Notes: a model not told the origin generated them from the sequence alone. Positions 18,560 to 29,544 are shown, counted from the stretch's first letter. The stretch: 64,000 bases of DNA from Candidatus Obscuribacterales bacterium (GCA_019750335.1 JAIEOQ010000003.1:527992-591991); one strand, 5' to 3'. A program made the numbers and translations.

Positions 18560-20773
18560 ATGTCGAATCCCAGACGCCCAAGAACAAGAATAAAACATCG
18601 TGCTAAAGCTAATATAGCCGATATTTCTTCTGCAAGTAATCCTGCGGTATTTCCGGCTGAACTTGACGATCCTTCGCTTTATGTTAATCGCGAGCTTAGT
18701 CTTTTAGCTTTTCAACGCCGAGTGCTGGAAGAAGCTCAAGATGAAAGCAATCCTTTGCTTGAGCGCTTCAAATTTCTTTCCATCCTTGGCTCTAATCTTG
18801 ACGAATTTTTCATGGTTCGCGTCGCTGGCTTGAAGCGACAAGTCGAATCCGGAGTTACTAATCTTGAACCGGATCAAATGTCTCCGGTGCATCAACTTGA
18901 AGCAATTCGCACCGAAGTAATGAATCTTCTTGTACGAGCGCATAGCTGTTTGCAACAACAATTAATGCCCGCCTTAGTCAATGAGGGCATTCGCATCCTT
19001 GATTATTCCGAACTCAACCCCCAACAAAAATCTCGAGCTCAAGACTATTTCCAGCACACCGTTTTTCCGGTCTTAACACCGCTAGCATTTGATATTGGCC
19101 GTCCTTTTCCCCATATTTCAAACCTTAGCCTTAATCTAGCCGTACTGATCCGTGACGAAGCCGGCAATGAACGTTTTGCTCGTATTAAAGTGCCGGATAC
19201 CCTGCCCCAGCTTATAGCTCTGGACAGAACCACTCAATCATTAAGTCGAAAAGCGCACATCACTAAGCAACAATCTTTTGTCATGCTTGAAGATTTAATC
19301 AGCGCCAATCTCGAATCATTATTTCCTGGCATGCAAGTTGTAGACGTACACCCTTTCCACGTCACCAGAAACGCCGAAATGGCCATTCAGGAACTGGAAG
19401 CAGCAGATCTGCTTGAAACAACCGAAGAAGGTTTGCGCCAAAGAAAATTCGGCGACGTTGTTCGTTTAAAAGTCAATTATCGAATGCCCGTGAGCATCCT
19501 CAATATTCTTAAGAGCAATCTTGAAATTGAAGCTGACGATGTTTATCACGTTCAAGGCAAACTTGGATTGAGTCGTTTACGTCATATCGCTCAACTCGAT
19601 CGCCCTGATTTAAAAAATCAGCCTTATGTACCTGTAGTTCCGGAAGTTTTTCACCCTGAAACCAAAGACGAAGACCTTTTTGCCTCAATTCGCCAACGCG
19701 ATATCATGTTGCATCATCCTTATGATTCATTCCAGCCAATCATTGATTTTTTACGTGCTGCCGCCCGTGATCCAAATGTGCTGGCAATTAAAATGACCCT
19801 TTATCGCGTCGGGCGCAATTCACCTGTAGTTGAAGCCTTGCTCGATGCCATGGCTAACGACAAACAAGTAGCAGTACTTGTGGAATTAAAAGCACGCTTC
19901 GATGAAGAGAGTAACATTGAATGGGCAAGGGCTCTTGAAAGCGAAGGCGTCCATGTGGTCTACGGATTACTCGGACTGAAAGTGCATTCAAAAGTGGCTT
20001 TAGTCGTGCGTCGCGAAGGTGACACGATCAAACGTTATGTCCATCTCGGTACGGGCAACTACAACCCGCTGACAGCTCACATGTACACCGATTTAGGCTT
20101 GTTCACCTGCGACGACGAAATCGGTGCCGACGTATCCGATCTTTTCAATTATCTGACCGGCTACTCGGCAAAAACCGATTATCACAAGCTCTTAGTCGCA
20201 CCGATTAACTTGCGCGATAAGATTCAATCTTTAATTAGGCGCGAAATCGAACATCAAAAACGCGGTGAACGCGGACATTTGATTTTTAAAATGAATGCTC
20301 TGGTTGATCAATCCATGATCAAACTGCTTTATGAAGCCTCACGTGCCGGTGTCAAAGTCGATCTCTTAATCCGCGGTATCTGTTGTTTGCGCCCAGGCAT
20401 CCAGGGTGTCAGCGACAATATTCGTGTAGTTAGCTTAGTCGGACGCTTTCTTGAACACAGCCGTATCTTTTATTTCCGCAACGGCGGCGAAGAAGAGATT
20501 TTCATGGGCAGCGCCGACCTGATGCCACGTAACTTAAATCGTCGGGTCGAAGTGCTTTATCCAGTAGAAGATCCAAGATTGATTCGCTGGCTCCATGACG
20601 ATCTTTTGCAATATCAATTGGCCGATACGGTAAAAGCACGCTTAATGCAACCGGATGGCAGCTACATACGAGTAAGCCCCAAACCTGGCGAAAAACCGCT
20701 TAACGCTCAAGCTGAATTCATGGGACGCAGAATCGCGCAAACAGACAGCGTCCCCGAGCAGAGCGATCAATAA
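18560..20773 (+). CDS. ppk1: Polyphosphate kinase 1
   Basis: Ppk1 reversibly polymerises the gamma-phosphate of ATP into inorganic polyphosphate. The 737-residue chain has the N-terminal domain (YVNRELSLLAFQRRVLEEA, SNLDEFFMVRVAG), the FHVTRNAE head region, and two phospholipase-D-like C-terminal domains. The autophosphorylated His476 is in GLKVHSKVAL and the second conserved His633 is in FLEHSRIFYF. The polyphosphate/ATP loop GNYNP is also present. A basic N-terminal tail of about 40 residues precedes the conserved part. It stands alone; no ppx or pst gene is in the window. Its 3' end overlaps the convergent exported protein gene by 7 bp. Confidence 0.96.
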   Translation: MSNPRRPRTRIKHRAKANIADISSASNPAVFPAELDDPSLYVNRELSLLAFQRRVLEEAQDESNPLLERFKFLSILGSNLDEFFMVRVAGLKRQVESGVTNLEPDQMSPVHQLEAIRTEVMNLLVRAHSCLQQQLMPALVNEGIRILDYSELNPQQKSRAQDYFQHTVFPVLTPLAFDIGRPFPHISNLSLNLAVLIRDEAGNERFARIKVPDTLPQLIALDRTTQSLSRKAHITKQQSFVMLEDLISANLESLFPGMQVVDVHPFHVTRNAEMAIQELEAADLLETTEEGLRQRKFGDVVRLKVNYRMPVSILNILKSNLEIEADDVYHVQGKLGLSRLRHIAQLDRPDLKNQPYVPVVPEVFHPETKDEDLFASIRQRDIMLHHPYDSFQPIIDFLRAAARDPNVLAIKMTLYRVGRNSPVVEALLDAMANDKQVAVLVELKARFDEESNIEWARALESEGVHVVYGLLGLKVHSKVALVVRREGDTIKRYVHLGTGNYNPLTAHMYTDLGLFTCDDEIGADVSDLFNYLTGYSAKTDYHKLLVAPINLRDKIQSLIRREIEHQKRGERGHLIFKMNALVDQSMIKLLYEASRAGVKVDLLIRGICCLRPGIQGVSDNIRVVSLVGRFLEHSRIFYFRNGGEEEIFMGSADLMPRNLNRRVEVLYPVEDPRLIRWLHDDLLQYQLADTVKARLMQPDGSYIRVSPKPGEKPLNAQAEFMGRRIAQTDSVPEQSDQ

Positions 20774-21195
20774 GCAAGAACCAATAATTGCTTTAAATCG
20801 GCAAAAGAGTTGATCGGAGCCGACAAAAGTTGCTCCTTGCCGGGCAGCGCGGCAACCATCTGTCCTTCTTTAAGCACGAAAAGACAGCTCTGACCATTAA
20901 GACAAGGAACTGTTTTCTCAGGCCAACAAAAAGCCGATAAGTGTGAAAAATGGAAAGCTTGACCCTGACGCAAATCATTACCCCAAAGAATACGCTTAAC
21001 TTTAATGTCAAAGTCAGCATGATTGATTTCATCCAGAACTGGCGCCGGATGACTGACATTTTCAATGACAGCAAAAGCAATGGAAGCCGAAGGCACAAGA
21101 GCTTGGTCCAAAGGTTGATTTTCAAAATAGCGCCGAGCAAAAACTGCCGGCAGGCAAACAAATAAACTGACTAAAACTAAGAGCAATATTTTCAT
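20767..21195 (-). CDS. Small exported hypothetical protein
   Basis: From ATG 21195 the frame encodes 142 residues with a clear signal peptide (MKILLLVLVSLFVCLPAVFA). The upstream in-frame starts at 21204 and 21210 only add TMTT-type residues. The mature part contains three Cys (CWPEKTVPCLNGQSC), which could form disulphides or bind a metal, and a strand-rich core with KVKRILWGNDLRQGQAFHF. This resembles small periplasmic proteins that hold a G..G..F.F beta segment, but I cannot name a family. It is tail-to-tail with ppk1 (7-bp overlap). Confidence 0.6.
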   Translation of the reverse strand: MKILLLVLVSLFVCLPAVFARRYFENQPLDQALVPSASIAFAVIENVSHPAPVLDEINHADFDIKVKRILWGNDLRQGQAFHFSHLSAFCWPEKTVPCLNGQSCLFVLKEGQMVAALPGKEQLLSAPINSFADLKQLLVLAY

Positions 21196-21252
21196 GGTTG
21201 TCATTGTCACAAACCACGGTCTTTAATGCACTAGTAAAATTACTGAATCTGC

Positions 21253-22992
21253 TCAGTCTTTAATCGGCACTCTGGTTGTAGCGTTATCCAAAGAAAGCCT
21301 GCCCATGGCATAAAGCAACTTTAGCTGTGACAGATTGAAATCAATAATCGCATTGGCTTTGCTGGTCAATGCCGCTGTGTAATTGCGCTGAGCAATAACT
21401 AAATCAAGTGTAGTGCCTACACCTTCTTGAACACGCACCTGGCAAACACGCAAACCTTCACGGGCATAAATTACCGCATCGGTTGTTTCTTCAATCAATT
21501 TTTCAGCACTCATGCTAGACAAAAGAGCGTCACGCACCTGTTGATAAACTTTGTTCAACTCTCGATTGAACTCAAGCTTTACGCGGCGAGCATTGGCCCG
21601 CGCCGTCTCAACTTGGGCTACTTCTGTTAGGGCCATACCGCCGATGTTCCATTGCAAATCCAGTCCGACAGTAAACAAAGATTTGGTAGTGAAATGTTTA
21701 GGCGCATTTGGATTGGATGGTGCACCAAGCGGCAACGCCGACGCCGTCGAGACCGAACCGGCGCTCATACCGGAAGAACTTAAAGAAGTTTGTTGTGACG
21801 AGCTGCTACTGCTGTTATTTATGCTTGTGGCATTGGAACCGCTGCCGATTACCGCACCGGTTGCAGCCAGTGTCGGCAACAAACTTGCTTTAGCTACTTT
21901 AATCGACTCCAATGCCGCTAAACGCAAATATTCATAGCGCTTCAACTCAGGACGATTGGAAACAGCAACGCGTAAAAGATCCGCCGGCAATAAAGATTTA
22001 TCCACAAGCCTCACTTTAGTGATCCGCCTGTCTTTGAGAGTCAAATCAACTCCGGAATCCACATTCAATGAACGTGCCAAGTTAACTGCAGCTTCGCGAC
22101 GCTTTACCTGTTCTGCAATCAGATCTTGTCTGTCTTTTGAAAGTTCGTATTTGGATTGCAAAACATCAAGCTGTGTGACCACACCGTTGTCGAATTGATC
22201 TTGATTGACGACAACTGAAGCTTTAGCGACATCTACTGTTTTCATTTTGATTTGAAGCAATGCGTCTCGCAGTACAAGTTCGTAATACTGTTTGCCGACT
22301 TCCATTAGAGTATCGTTAGTTGTTGCTTTAGATAAAGACTGCGCAGCCTTGTAATTATCCTTGTTCAAAAGGGCTGTATGCAGAATACTGCCACCCTTAT
22401 ACAGATACCACTGATAGCCGCTGTTCATCGTTATATATGAATTGGAGATTGGAATCACCAATCCGGCCGGGCTGACATAATTACCTTTCAAGCCTTGGTA
22501 AGTAAGACTGTTGACGATATTCGGCAAGAAGCCACCAAGCGCTCCATAATATTGCCAACGCTGAGCATCGACATTAGTATTGGCAATCTTGATGTCTAAA
22601 TTGTTGGCAAGAGCAATTTTAAAAGCATCAGCAAGCCCGATTCTACTTTCGCCGGCAGCATCAAGCCCGTAAGGCGAATAACGTTGATCGATAGTAATCA
22701 AAGCCGTAAGCAAAGGTGGCTTGACAAAAATTTGTTCGGGATCGACAAACATACTGCCGGTGCTGTCGATAGTTTCACGAGCAATCTCTTGCAGAGTCCG
22801 TTGCGCTTCTTTATCCGCTTCGGTCATCTTAGCCGGCAAAGCACCATCAGGTAATTTGTTGGCGGCTTGGGGTTGAGATCTGGCGCCACCAATGGTGAAT
22901 GCCTGAAGGCACAAACAAAGCAAGCAGGCGAGCTTTCGATTAGGCAAATTCAGGTCCGAAGATTTCAAGAGATTCCCGCTAAAAGCCACCAC
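21253..22992 (-). CDS. TolC-family outer membrane efflux protein
   Basis: The 579-residue protein has a signal region (residues about 18-40) and the two-fold repeated OEP layout. Long helices such as LADAFKIALANNLDIKIA and ALLQIKMKTVDVAKASVVVNQ are followed by the QDQFDNGVVTQLDVLQSK repeat motif and its second copy CQVRVQEGVGTTLDLVIAQ. A Ser-rich insert (about 385-425) interrupts the second half. TolC trimers form the outer membrane duct for RND pumps. The gene is divergent, 78 bp from the first RND gene, which ties it to that pump. The start is GTG at 22992; no ATG is available and the ribosome site is weak. Confidence 0.9.
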   Translation of the reverse strand: MVAFSGNLLKSSDLNLPNRKLACLLCLCLQAFTIGGARSQPQAANKLPDGALPAKMTEADKEAQRTLQEIARETIDSTGSMFVDPEQIFVKPPLLTALITIDQRYSPYGLDAAGESRIGLADAFKIALANNLDIKIANTNVDAQRWQYYGALGGFLPNIVNSLTYQGLKGNYVSPAGLVIPISNSYITMNSGYQWYLYKGGSILHTALLNKDNYKAAQSLSKATTNDTLMEVGKQYYELVLRDALLQIKMKTVDVAKASVVVNQDQFDNGVVTQLDVLQSKYELSKDRQDLIAEQVKRREAAVNLARSLNVDSGVDLTLKDRRITKVRLVDKSLLPADLLRVAVSNRPELKRYEYLRLAALESIKVAKASLLPTLAATGAVIGSGSNATSINNSSSSSSQQTSLSSSGMSAGSVSTASALPLGAPSNPNAPKHFTTKSLFTVGLDLQWNIGGMALTEVAQVETARANARRVKLEFNRELNKVYQQVRDALLSSMSAEKLIEETTDAVIYAREGLRVCQVRVQEGVGTTLDLVIAQRNYTAALTSKANAIIDFNLSQLKLLYAMGRLSLDNATTRVPIKD

Positions 22993-23070
22993 AGACAGTT
23001 CACTATAGATTAGCAGAGCCTAACTGAAAAATTCAAAAAAGCTTGGGATTTTTCTGGGACAATCCTCTAA

Positions 23071-26000
23071 ATGTGGATTGTCGAGCTAGCTCTTAAACGA
23101 CCTCATACGTTTTTAGTGATGGCGATCACTATTCTGCTTTTCGGCGTGCTCTCCATTTTGCGCATGCCAGTGGATATCTTTCCCAATATCGATATCCCCA
23201 TTGTCAGCTGTGCCTGGACTTACACCGGTATGTCTCCGTATTACATGGAGAATTTGGTAACCACGGTCACCGAACGTGCGCTGACTTCGACAGTGAACGG
23301 TATCCAGCGCATGGAATCCATTTCACTTTCCAGCATGAGCATCGTCAAAGTCTATTTGAATAAGGGTACCGACATGGGGCAATCGGTAGCCATGGTTGAG
23401 TCGGTCTGTAGCGCCATTTTAAGACAGTTACCCCGCGGTATCAGCCCACCCTTTGTCACCGCATCCAGTGCTACTGACGTTCCGGTTTTGCAACTGATCA
23501 TTGCCAGTGACACACTTTCCGAAGCAGAACTCTTTGATATTGCCAATAATCTGATTCGCAGCCAATTGGCAACCATTCAAGGCGCTACCATACCTTTTCC
23601 TTACGGCGGCAAGTACCGCCAAGTAATGATTGATCTAGACCCGAAAGCTCTTTATGCCGTTGGCTTATCAGCAGACGACATAGTTACGTCTATCAATGAT
23701 CAAAGTCCAATTGATCCTTGCGGAACAGCCAAAATGGGTACTTATGAATACGTAATCGTACTCAATAACACACCTAACACTATCGAAAAGCTTAATGCTC
23801 TGCCTGTAAAATCGGCCAACGGCGCAGTCGTATTTTTGAAAGATGTAGCTCATGTTCATGACGGCTATCAGCCCCAAACCAACATCGTTAACTTAAACGG
23901 TAAGCGAGCCGTACTTTTCAACGTACTAAAGAACGGCGACGCTTCAACTCTCGACGTAGTCAGTCGCATTAAAGCGGCTTTGCCTCGTATTCGCACCATC
24001 GTACCTCCGGCTTGCAAAATAGATGTGCTTACGGATCAATCCATTTTTGTTCGTGAATGTGTCGACGAAGTAATCCGTGAAACAATCACTGCCGCTCTTT
24101 TAACGGCTCTATTAATGCTGGCGCTGTTAGGCAGCTGGCGAAGCACACTCATTGTCGCTACTTCAATTCCGCTGGCTATTCTCTCTTCCTTAATCTGTCT
24201 TTGCATAACCGGACAAAGTATAAATTCCATGACTCTGGGTGGTCTGGCATTAGCAGTCGGTATGCTTGTCGACGATGCCACCGTAGCTATTGAGAATTTG
24301 CACAGTAACTTAGCTCAAGGAAAAGAGATTACTCAAGCCATTTTGGACGGCGCTCAACAAGTTGCTTTGCCGGCGCTTGTTTCCACCCTATCTATTTGTA
24401 TCGTATTTGTTCCGGTCATATTTCTTACTGAACCGTCACGTTCTTTATTCGTACCGATGGGTATGGCTGTTGTTTTTGCCATGTTAGCCTCTTACGGACT
24501 GTCGCGTACTCTGGTACCACTCATGTCTAAAGCGCTGCTTTCAGGCGAGCATCACCAGCCGGGACAAGAGAATAAACCTCCGCAAAATTTTTTACTGCTC
24601 TTTTTTCACAAAATATATCTAGCAATCGAAAAGGCTTTCGAAGCCGCTCGCAATACTTATCGCCACACTCTTGAGTCGGCGCTGAACAACGCTAAAGTCA
24701 CTCTTTCCTTATTCTTCGCTTTTATCGTTCTTTCGCTCCTATTGCTGCCGCAAATTGGTCAGGATTTCTTTCCAACTATCGATGGTGGACAATTAAGATT
24801 GCATGTTTGCGTTCCAGCCGGCACACGCATTGAAAATACAGAACGCATTTTCCACAAAATTGAAAGCTCGATCAAAAAACTTTTTCCAAAAGACGAAATC
24901 GAAATGATTGCCGACAATATCGGCTTACCTGTAAGCGCAATCAATTATTCGCTCTCTGACAGTCAAACCGTCAGTGTAGCGGACGGCGAAATACTGGCTC
25001 ATTTGTCCGAGAAACGCCAACACGATACAGCTTACTACCAACAAAAAATAAGACGCATGCTCAAAGCCGAATACCCGAGCTATCGTTTTTATTTCCAACC
25101 GGCAGATATCGTCACTCAAATTCTCAACGCCGGCTTACCGGCACCGATTGACATACGCATAATCGGCTTCAACAAAGAGAATAACTACAAAATACTCAAA
25201 GATATCAAACAGAAAGTAGCTCTTATTCCCGGTGCCACTGACGTATGTATCCACCAAGTAATCGACGCTCCCCATTTCGGTTGGTACGTAGACCGCACCC
25301 GAGCCGAACAAATCGGCTTGACGCAAAAGGACATATCCAACTCTTTCTTGATTAATTTGAGCTCGAGCTTTCAAACTCAACCTAATTTTTGGTTGAACGC
25401 TAAAAATCGGATTAATTACAATATGGCAGCGCAAACACCGCAAAACAAGCTGACATCTCTTGACGATTTGCGCTTCATGTCTTTAACTCCAACCAATTCA
25501 CAAACGACACGAATAGAGCCGCCGGTATTAACCAATGTGGCAACTTTCAAACGTTCGCCTACACCCTCTGTAGTAAACCATTTGAATGTAGCTCCGGTTT
25601 TCGATATTTATGCAGCCTGCCAGGGAGCAGACTTAGGTTCAGTCTCGACTCAGATCAAAAGCATATTGGATAAAATTCGCCCCGGACTGCCTCGCGGTAC
25701 TTTTCTTTTTATGGGCGGACAAGTCATGAGTATGAATCTGGCTTTTATCGCCTTACTCTCCGGTCTGGCTTTTGCCATCGTTCTGGTTTATTTTCTCTTG
25801 GTCGTAAACTTTCAATCTTGGACCGATCCATTCATTATATTAATGGCTATTCCCGGAGCACTTTCCGGAATTATTTGGAGCTTGTTCGTCACCCAAACCA
25901 CTTTCAGCATTCCGGCTCTGATGGGCACAATCATGACTATTGGCGTCGCTTCGGCCAATAGCATATTGATGGTTACTTTTGCCAATGAAGAGCTGAAAAA

Positions 26001-26247
26001 GAATGGCGACTCATTTAAAGCAGCTCTGGAAGCTGGATATCAACGTTTTCGTCCGGTAATCATGACCGCAACAGCGATGATCATCGGCATGATCCCAATG
26101 GCTATCGGCGGCGGGCAAGGCGGTTCGCAGAACGCGCCGATAGGACGCGCCGTAATCGGCGGTTTAACCGTTGCCACTTTCTCCACTTTGTTTTTGGTTC
26201 CCTTGATATTTTCAATTTCGCGCAAGAAGAAGGACCAGAAGCATTGA
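23071..26247 (+). CDS. RND efflux pump inner membrane subunit, copy 1
   Basis: The 1058-residue protein has the AcrB/HAE1 plan: TM1 at about 10-30, large periplasmic loop, TM2-6, second periplasmic loop, TM8-12. The proton-relay pair Asp401-Asp402 in VGMLVDDATVAIEN and the TM11 Arg in QRFRPVIMTATAM are present. The TM10 Lys of AcrB (Lys940) is replaced by Ala962 in GVASANSIL. ATG at 23071 shows no strong ribosome site. It is the first of two tandem RND genes followed by the adaptor. The substrate cannot be read from sequence; drug or lipid export are both possible. Confidence 0.92.
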   Translation: MWIVELALKRPHTFLVMAITILLFGVLSILRMPVDIFPNIDIPIVSCAWTYTGMSPYYMENLVTTVTERALTSTVNGIQRMESISLSSMSIVKVYLNKGTDMGQSVAMVESVCSAILRQLPRGISPPFVTASSATDVPVLQLIIASDTLSEAELFDIANNLIRSQLATIQGATIPFPYGGKYRQVMIDLDPKALYAVGLSADDIVTSINDQSPIDPCGTAKMGTYEYVIVLNNTPNTIEKLNALPVKSANGAVVFLKDVAHVHDGYQPQTNIVNLNGKRAVLFNVLKNGDASTLDVVSRIKAALPRIRTIVPPACKIDVLTDQSIFVRECVDEVIRETITAALLTALLMLALLGSWRSTLIVATSIPLAILSSLICLCITGQSINSMTLGGLALAVGMLVDDATVAIENLHSNLAQGKEITQAILDGAQQVALPALVSTLSICIVFVPVIFLTEPSRSLFVPMGMAVVFAMLASYGLSRTLVPLMSKALLSGEHHQPGQENKPPQNFLLLFFHKIYLAIEKAFEAARNTYRHTLESALNNAKVTLSLFFAFIVLSLLLLPQIGQDFFPTIDGGQLRLHVCVPAGTRIENTERIFHKIESSIKKLFPKDEIEMIADNIGLPVSAINYSLSDSQTVSVADGEILAHLSEKRQHDTAYYQQKIRRMLKAEYPSYRFYFQPADIVTQILNAGLPAPIDIRIIGFNKENNYKILKDIKQKVALIPGATDVCIHQVIDAPHFGWYVDRTRAEQIGLTQKDISNSFLINLSSSFQTQPNFWLNAKNRINYNMAAQTPQNKLTSLDDLRFMSLTPTNSQTTRIEPPVLTNVATFKRSPTPSVVNHLNVAPVFDIYAACQGADLGSVSTQIKSILDKIRPGLPRGTFLFMGGQVMSMNLAFIALLSGLAFAIVLVYFLLVVNFQSWTDPFIILMAIPGALSGIIWSLFVTQTTFSIPALMGTIMTIGVASANSILMVTFANEELKKNGDSFKAALEAGYQRFRPVIMTATAMIIGMIPMAIGGGQGGSQNAPIGRAVIGGLTVATFSTLFLVPLIFSISRKKKDQKH

Positions 26248-26321
26248 GGTTGTATTATATTCACCACGCGGCAAGATTTCGGCTCTCAGCCGGCTTGCAA
26301 AGAGATTGATGGTAGCTAAAA

Positions 26322-29300
26322 ATGTGGATTGTTGAATTAGCGCTGCACAAACCGCATACATTCATAGTTATGGCTTTATCCATTGCTTTGTTCGGCGTGC
26401 TTTCAATCATGCAAATGGCTGTCGACATCTTTCCGGGAATTGACGTTCCGATTGTAAGTTGCGTCTGGACTTATACCGGCATGTCGCCTTACAACGTTGA
26501 GAATTTGATTACTACGGTGACCGAAACTTGGTTGACCTCAACGGTTAACGGTATCGATCATATGGAATCGACTTCGCTTTCCGGTATGAGCGTAATTAAA
26601 GTCTATTTGCATAAAGGAACTAGCATCGGTGAAGCCGTAGCCATGGTGGCATCCGTCGGCAACGCCTGCTTGGAATATCTGCCGCCGAATATAACACCGC
26701 CTTTTGTTACTGTCACAAGCGCCACCGATGTGCCGGTTATCCAGCTGCAAATAGGCAGTAAAACTTTATCCGAAGCGCAACTTTTTGATATCGCCAATAA
26801 TTTTGTGCGCAATCAGTTAGCCACGATTCAAGGCGCCACTATCCCTTTTCCTTACGGCGGTAAATATCGTCAAGTCATGGTCGACTTGGACCCGGCAGCG
26901 ATTATTGCCACCGGTCTTTCAGCCAATGATGTAGTCACAGCCATCAATAATCAGAACATCATTGCCCCTTCCGGCACAGCCAAGATGGGTACGTACGAAT
27001 ACATAATGACTCTGAACAATATTCCGAGCATTATCGACAAACTCAATGCCGTACCGATTAAGTCGCAAAAAGGCGCAGTCGTTTATGTGCGCGATGTGGC
27101 TCATGTTCATGACGGTTATCAACCGCAATTGAACATAGTCAATCAAGACGGCAAAAGATCTGTTTTATTCAATATATTGAAAAACGGCGACGCTTCTACC
27201 CTTGCTGTCGTCAACCGGATCAAAGAAGCATTACCGCGCATTCAAGCGATCGTGCCTCCGGCGTGCAAAATAAGCTTACTCACGGATCAATCAATTTTCG
27301 TCAAAGAATGTGTCGCCGACGTTATTCAAGAAGCACTTACAGCTGCCGGACTAACAGCGATTATGATGTTAGCTTTGTTAGGCAGTTGGCGCAGCACTCT
27401 TATTGTCGCTACTTCAATTCCCTTGGCCATGCTTTGTTCAATTATCGGTTTGCATATTTGCGGACAAACAATCAATTCAATGACTCTTGGCGGATTAGCT
27501 CTGGCTGTCGGTATGCTCGTCGATGACGCCACTGTCGAAATTGAAAACGTTCATCGTAATATGGACATGGGTAAAGACATAGTCAAAGCCATTCTTGATG
27601 GCGCTCAACAAGTTGCTTTGCCGGCTTTCGTTTCTACTCTTTCCATATGCGTCGTTTTTGTGCCTGTACTTTTTCTGACCGAGCCCAGCCGTTCTTTGTT
27701 TATGCCTTTAGGCATGGCTGTAGTGTTTGCCATGATGGCTTCCTATGGCTTATCACGCACGATCGTACCTTTGATGTCCAAGGCTTTGCTTGGTGTTGAA
27801 GGACATCATTCCGACTCCGAAAAACCGAAGAAAGTCTCAATCTTTACTCAAATCTATAAAATAATCGACACAGCTTTTGAATCAGCTCGCGAGAAGTATA
27901 GAGCAACTTTGCATTGGGCTTTACTTAATCCAAAAATCACTCTTTCCTTATTTCTCGGTTTTTATGCTCTTTCTTTTTGTCTCTTGCCACAAATCGGCGA
28001 GGATTATTTTCCGACTATCGACGCCGGACAACTACGTTTGCATATTAACGCGCGTCCAGGAACCAGAGTGGAAGAGACTGAACGCCTGTTCAAAAGAATT
28101 GAGCGTTCAATCAAAGCGTTGATCCCACCTGGCGAAATAGAGGTTATTACCGACAATATCGGCATGCCGGTTAGCGGTGTTAATTACGCATTTTCAGACA
28201 GCCAGACCATAAGCGAAGCTGATGGCGAGATCCTGATATCACTTGAAGAGAACAGAACTCAAAGCACCGCTTATTATCAAAAGCAGGTGCGCAAAATGCT
28301 CACTGAAAAATATCCAGAGTGCAGTTATTACTTCCAACCGGCCGACATAGTCACACAAATACTTAATGCCGGATTACCAGCCCCAATTGATATTCGTATC
28401 ACCGGCAATGAAAAAGAAAAAAATTACGCCATTGCTCAAAAAATAAAGCGTGAAATACAAAAAGTGCCTGGCGCTGTAGATGTATGTTTGCACCAAGTAG
28501 TTAACGCGCCACAATTTGTTTTTGAAGTTGATCGAACCAGAGCCAATCAACTTGGTTTAACCCAAAAAGATGTATCCAACTCAGTGCTTGTTTCTTTAAG
28601 CTCAAGCTTCCAAACAGCGCCGAATTTTTGGCTCAATACAGGTAACGGAGTCAACTATAATTTAGCGGCGCAAACGCCTCAATACAAAATAAACTCCCTG
28701 GATAGCTTGTTTATTACCGCTCTGACTGGCAAACAAAAAGATCCACAAAATGTAGTTAAGCAAGATGGGCAACCACCGGTTCCGCCGCAACCACAAATGT
28801 TGGCTAACGTAGCTAAACCTTATCGCACAGCAACACCGGCCGTCGTCAATCATTTGAACGCCCAACCAGTGTTCGATATTTATGCTGCCTGCCAAGGTCG
28901 CGATCTCGGCGGCGTAGCCACAGACATCAAACAAATTCTCAATCGTTATCAAAGCCAACTGCCACGCGGCAGCTTTCTCTTTATGGGCGGTCAAGTAAGA
29001 AGCATGGTCACTGCTTTTGCTGCACTTTTAGGCGGGCTTGTTTTTGCTCTCGTGCTTGTTTATTTGCTTCTAGTCGTAAACTTCCAGTCCTGGACCGATC
29101 CAATCATTATCTTGATGGCCATTCCTGGCGCTTTCTCTGGCATTCTTTGGAGTTTGTTCATTACTCAAACGACTTTCAGCATTCCGGCACTGATGGGCAC
29201 AATTATGACTATCGGTGTTGCTTCAGCTAACAGTATTTTGATGATTACTTTTGCCAACGAACAAAAAGCAGAAGGTTTCGACTCTTTCCAATCATCACTA

Positions 29301-29534
29301 AACGCTGGCTATCAGCGCTTTCGCCCGGTAATCATGACAGCGACAGCAATGATCATCGGTATGATTCCTATGGCAATCGGTAGCGGGCAAGGCGGCTCAC
29401 AAAACGCTCCGATTGGACGCGCAGTAATCGGCGGTTTAACTGTCGCTACTTTCTCCACTTTGTTTTTCGTCCCTTTAATTTTCAGCTTATTCCGCAAAGA
29501 ACACAATAAACAAGAAGAGTCTAAACAAGCTTGA
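26322..29534 (+). CDS. RND efflux pump inner membrane subunit, copy 2
   Basis: This 1070-residue paralogue of the preceding gene aligns end to end with it from MWIVELAL onward. Asp401-Asp402 fall at the same positions (VGMLVDDATVEIEN), and the TM10 Lys is again absent (GVASANSILMITFAN). Divergence is spread along the whole length, with a Pro/Gln-rich insert around residues 800-825 in the second periplasmic loop, so the duplication is old. By analogy with MdtB/MdtC the two may form a heteromeric trimer. It starts 74 bp after copy 1 and ends 10 bp before the adaptor gene. Confidence 0.92.
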   Translation: MWIVELALHKPHTFIVMALSIALFGVLSIMQMAVDIFPGIDVPIVSCVWTYTGMSPYNVENLITTVTETWLTSTVNGIDHMESTSLSGMSVIKVYLHKGTSIGEAVAMVASVGNACLEYLPPNITPPFVTVTSATDVPVIQLQIGSKTLSEAQLFDIANNFVRNQLATIQGATIPFPYGGKYRQVMVDLDPAAIIATGLSANDVVTAINNQNIIAPSGTAKMGTYEYIMTLNNIPSIIDKLNAVPIKSQKGAVVYVRDVAHVHDGYQPQLNIVNQDGKRSVLFNILKNGDASTLAVVNRIKEALPRIQAIVPPACKISLLTDQSIFVKECVADVIQEALTAAGLTAIMMLALLGSWRSTLIVATSIPLAMLCSIIGLHICGQTINSMTLGGLALAVGMLVDDATVEIENVHRNMDMGKDIVKAILDGAQQVALPAFVSTLSICVVFVPVLFLTEPSRSLFMPLGMAVVFAMMASYGLSRTIVPLMSKALLGVEGHHSDSEKPKKVSIFTQIYKIIDTAFESAREKYRATLHWALLNPKITLSLFLGFYALSFCLLPQIGEDYFPTIDAGQLRLHINARPGTRVEETERLFKRIERSIKALIPPGEIEVITDNIGMPVSGVNYAFSDSQTISEADGEILISLEENRTQSTAYYQKQVRKMLTEKYPECSYYFQPADIVTQILNAGLPAPIDIRITGNEKEKNYAIAQKIKREIQKVPGAVDVCLHQVVNAPQFVFEVDRTRANQLGLTQKDVSNSVLVSLSSSFQTAPNFWLNTGNGVNYNLAAQTPQYKINSLDSLFITALTGKQKDPQNVVKQDGQPPVPPQPQMLANVAKPYRTATPAVVNHLNAQPVFDIYAACQGRDLGGVATDIKQILNRYQSQLPRGSFLFMGGQVRSMVTAFAALLGGLVFALVLVYLLLVVNFQSWTDPIIILMAIPGAFSGILWSLFITQTTFSIPALMGTIMTIGVASANSILMITFANEQKAEGFDSFQSSLNAGYQRFRPVIMTATAMIIGMIPMAIGSGQGGSQNAPIGRAVIGGLTVATFSTLFFVPLIFSLFRKEHNKQEESKQA

Positions 29535-29544
29535 GGCAACCAAA

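Noticed and set aside
28662..28994. Reverse-strand 110-residue frame inside RND copy 2
   Set aside because: Antisense to conserved pump sequence and without family character.
23071..29534. Recent tandem duplication of the RND gene
   Set aside because: Differences are spread over the whole length and copy 2 has its own insert, so the duplication is old.
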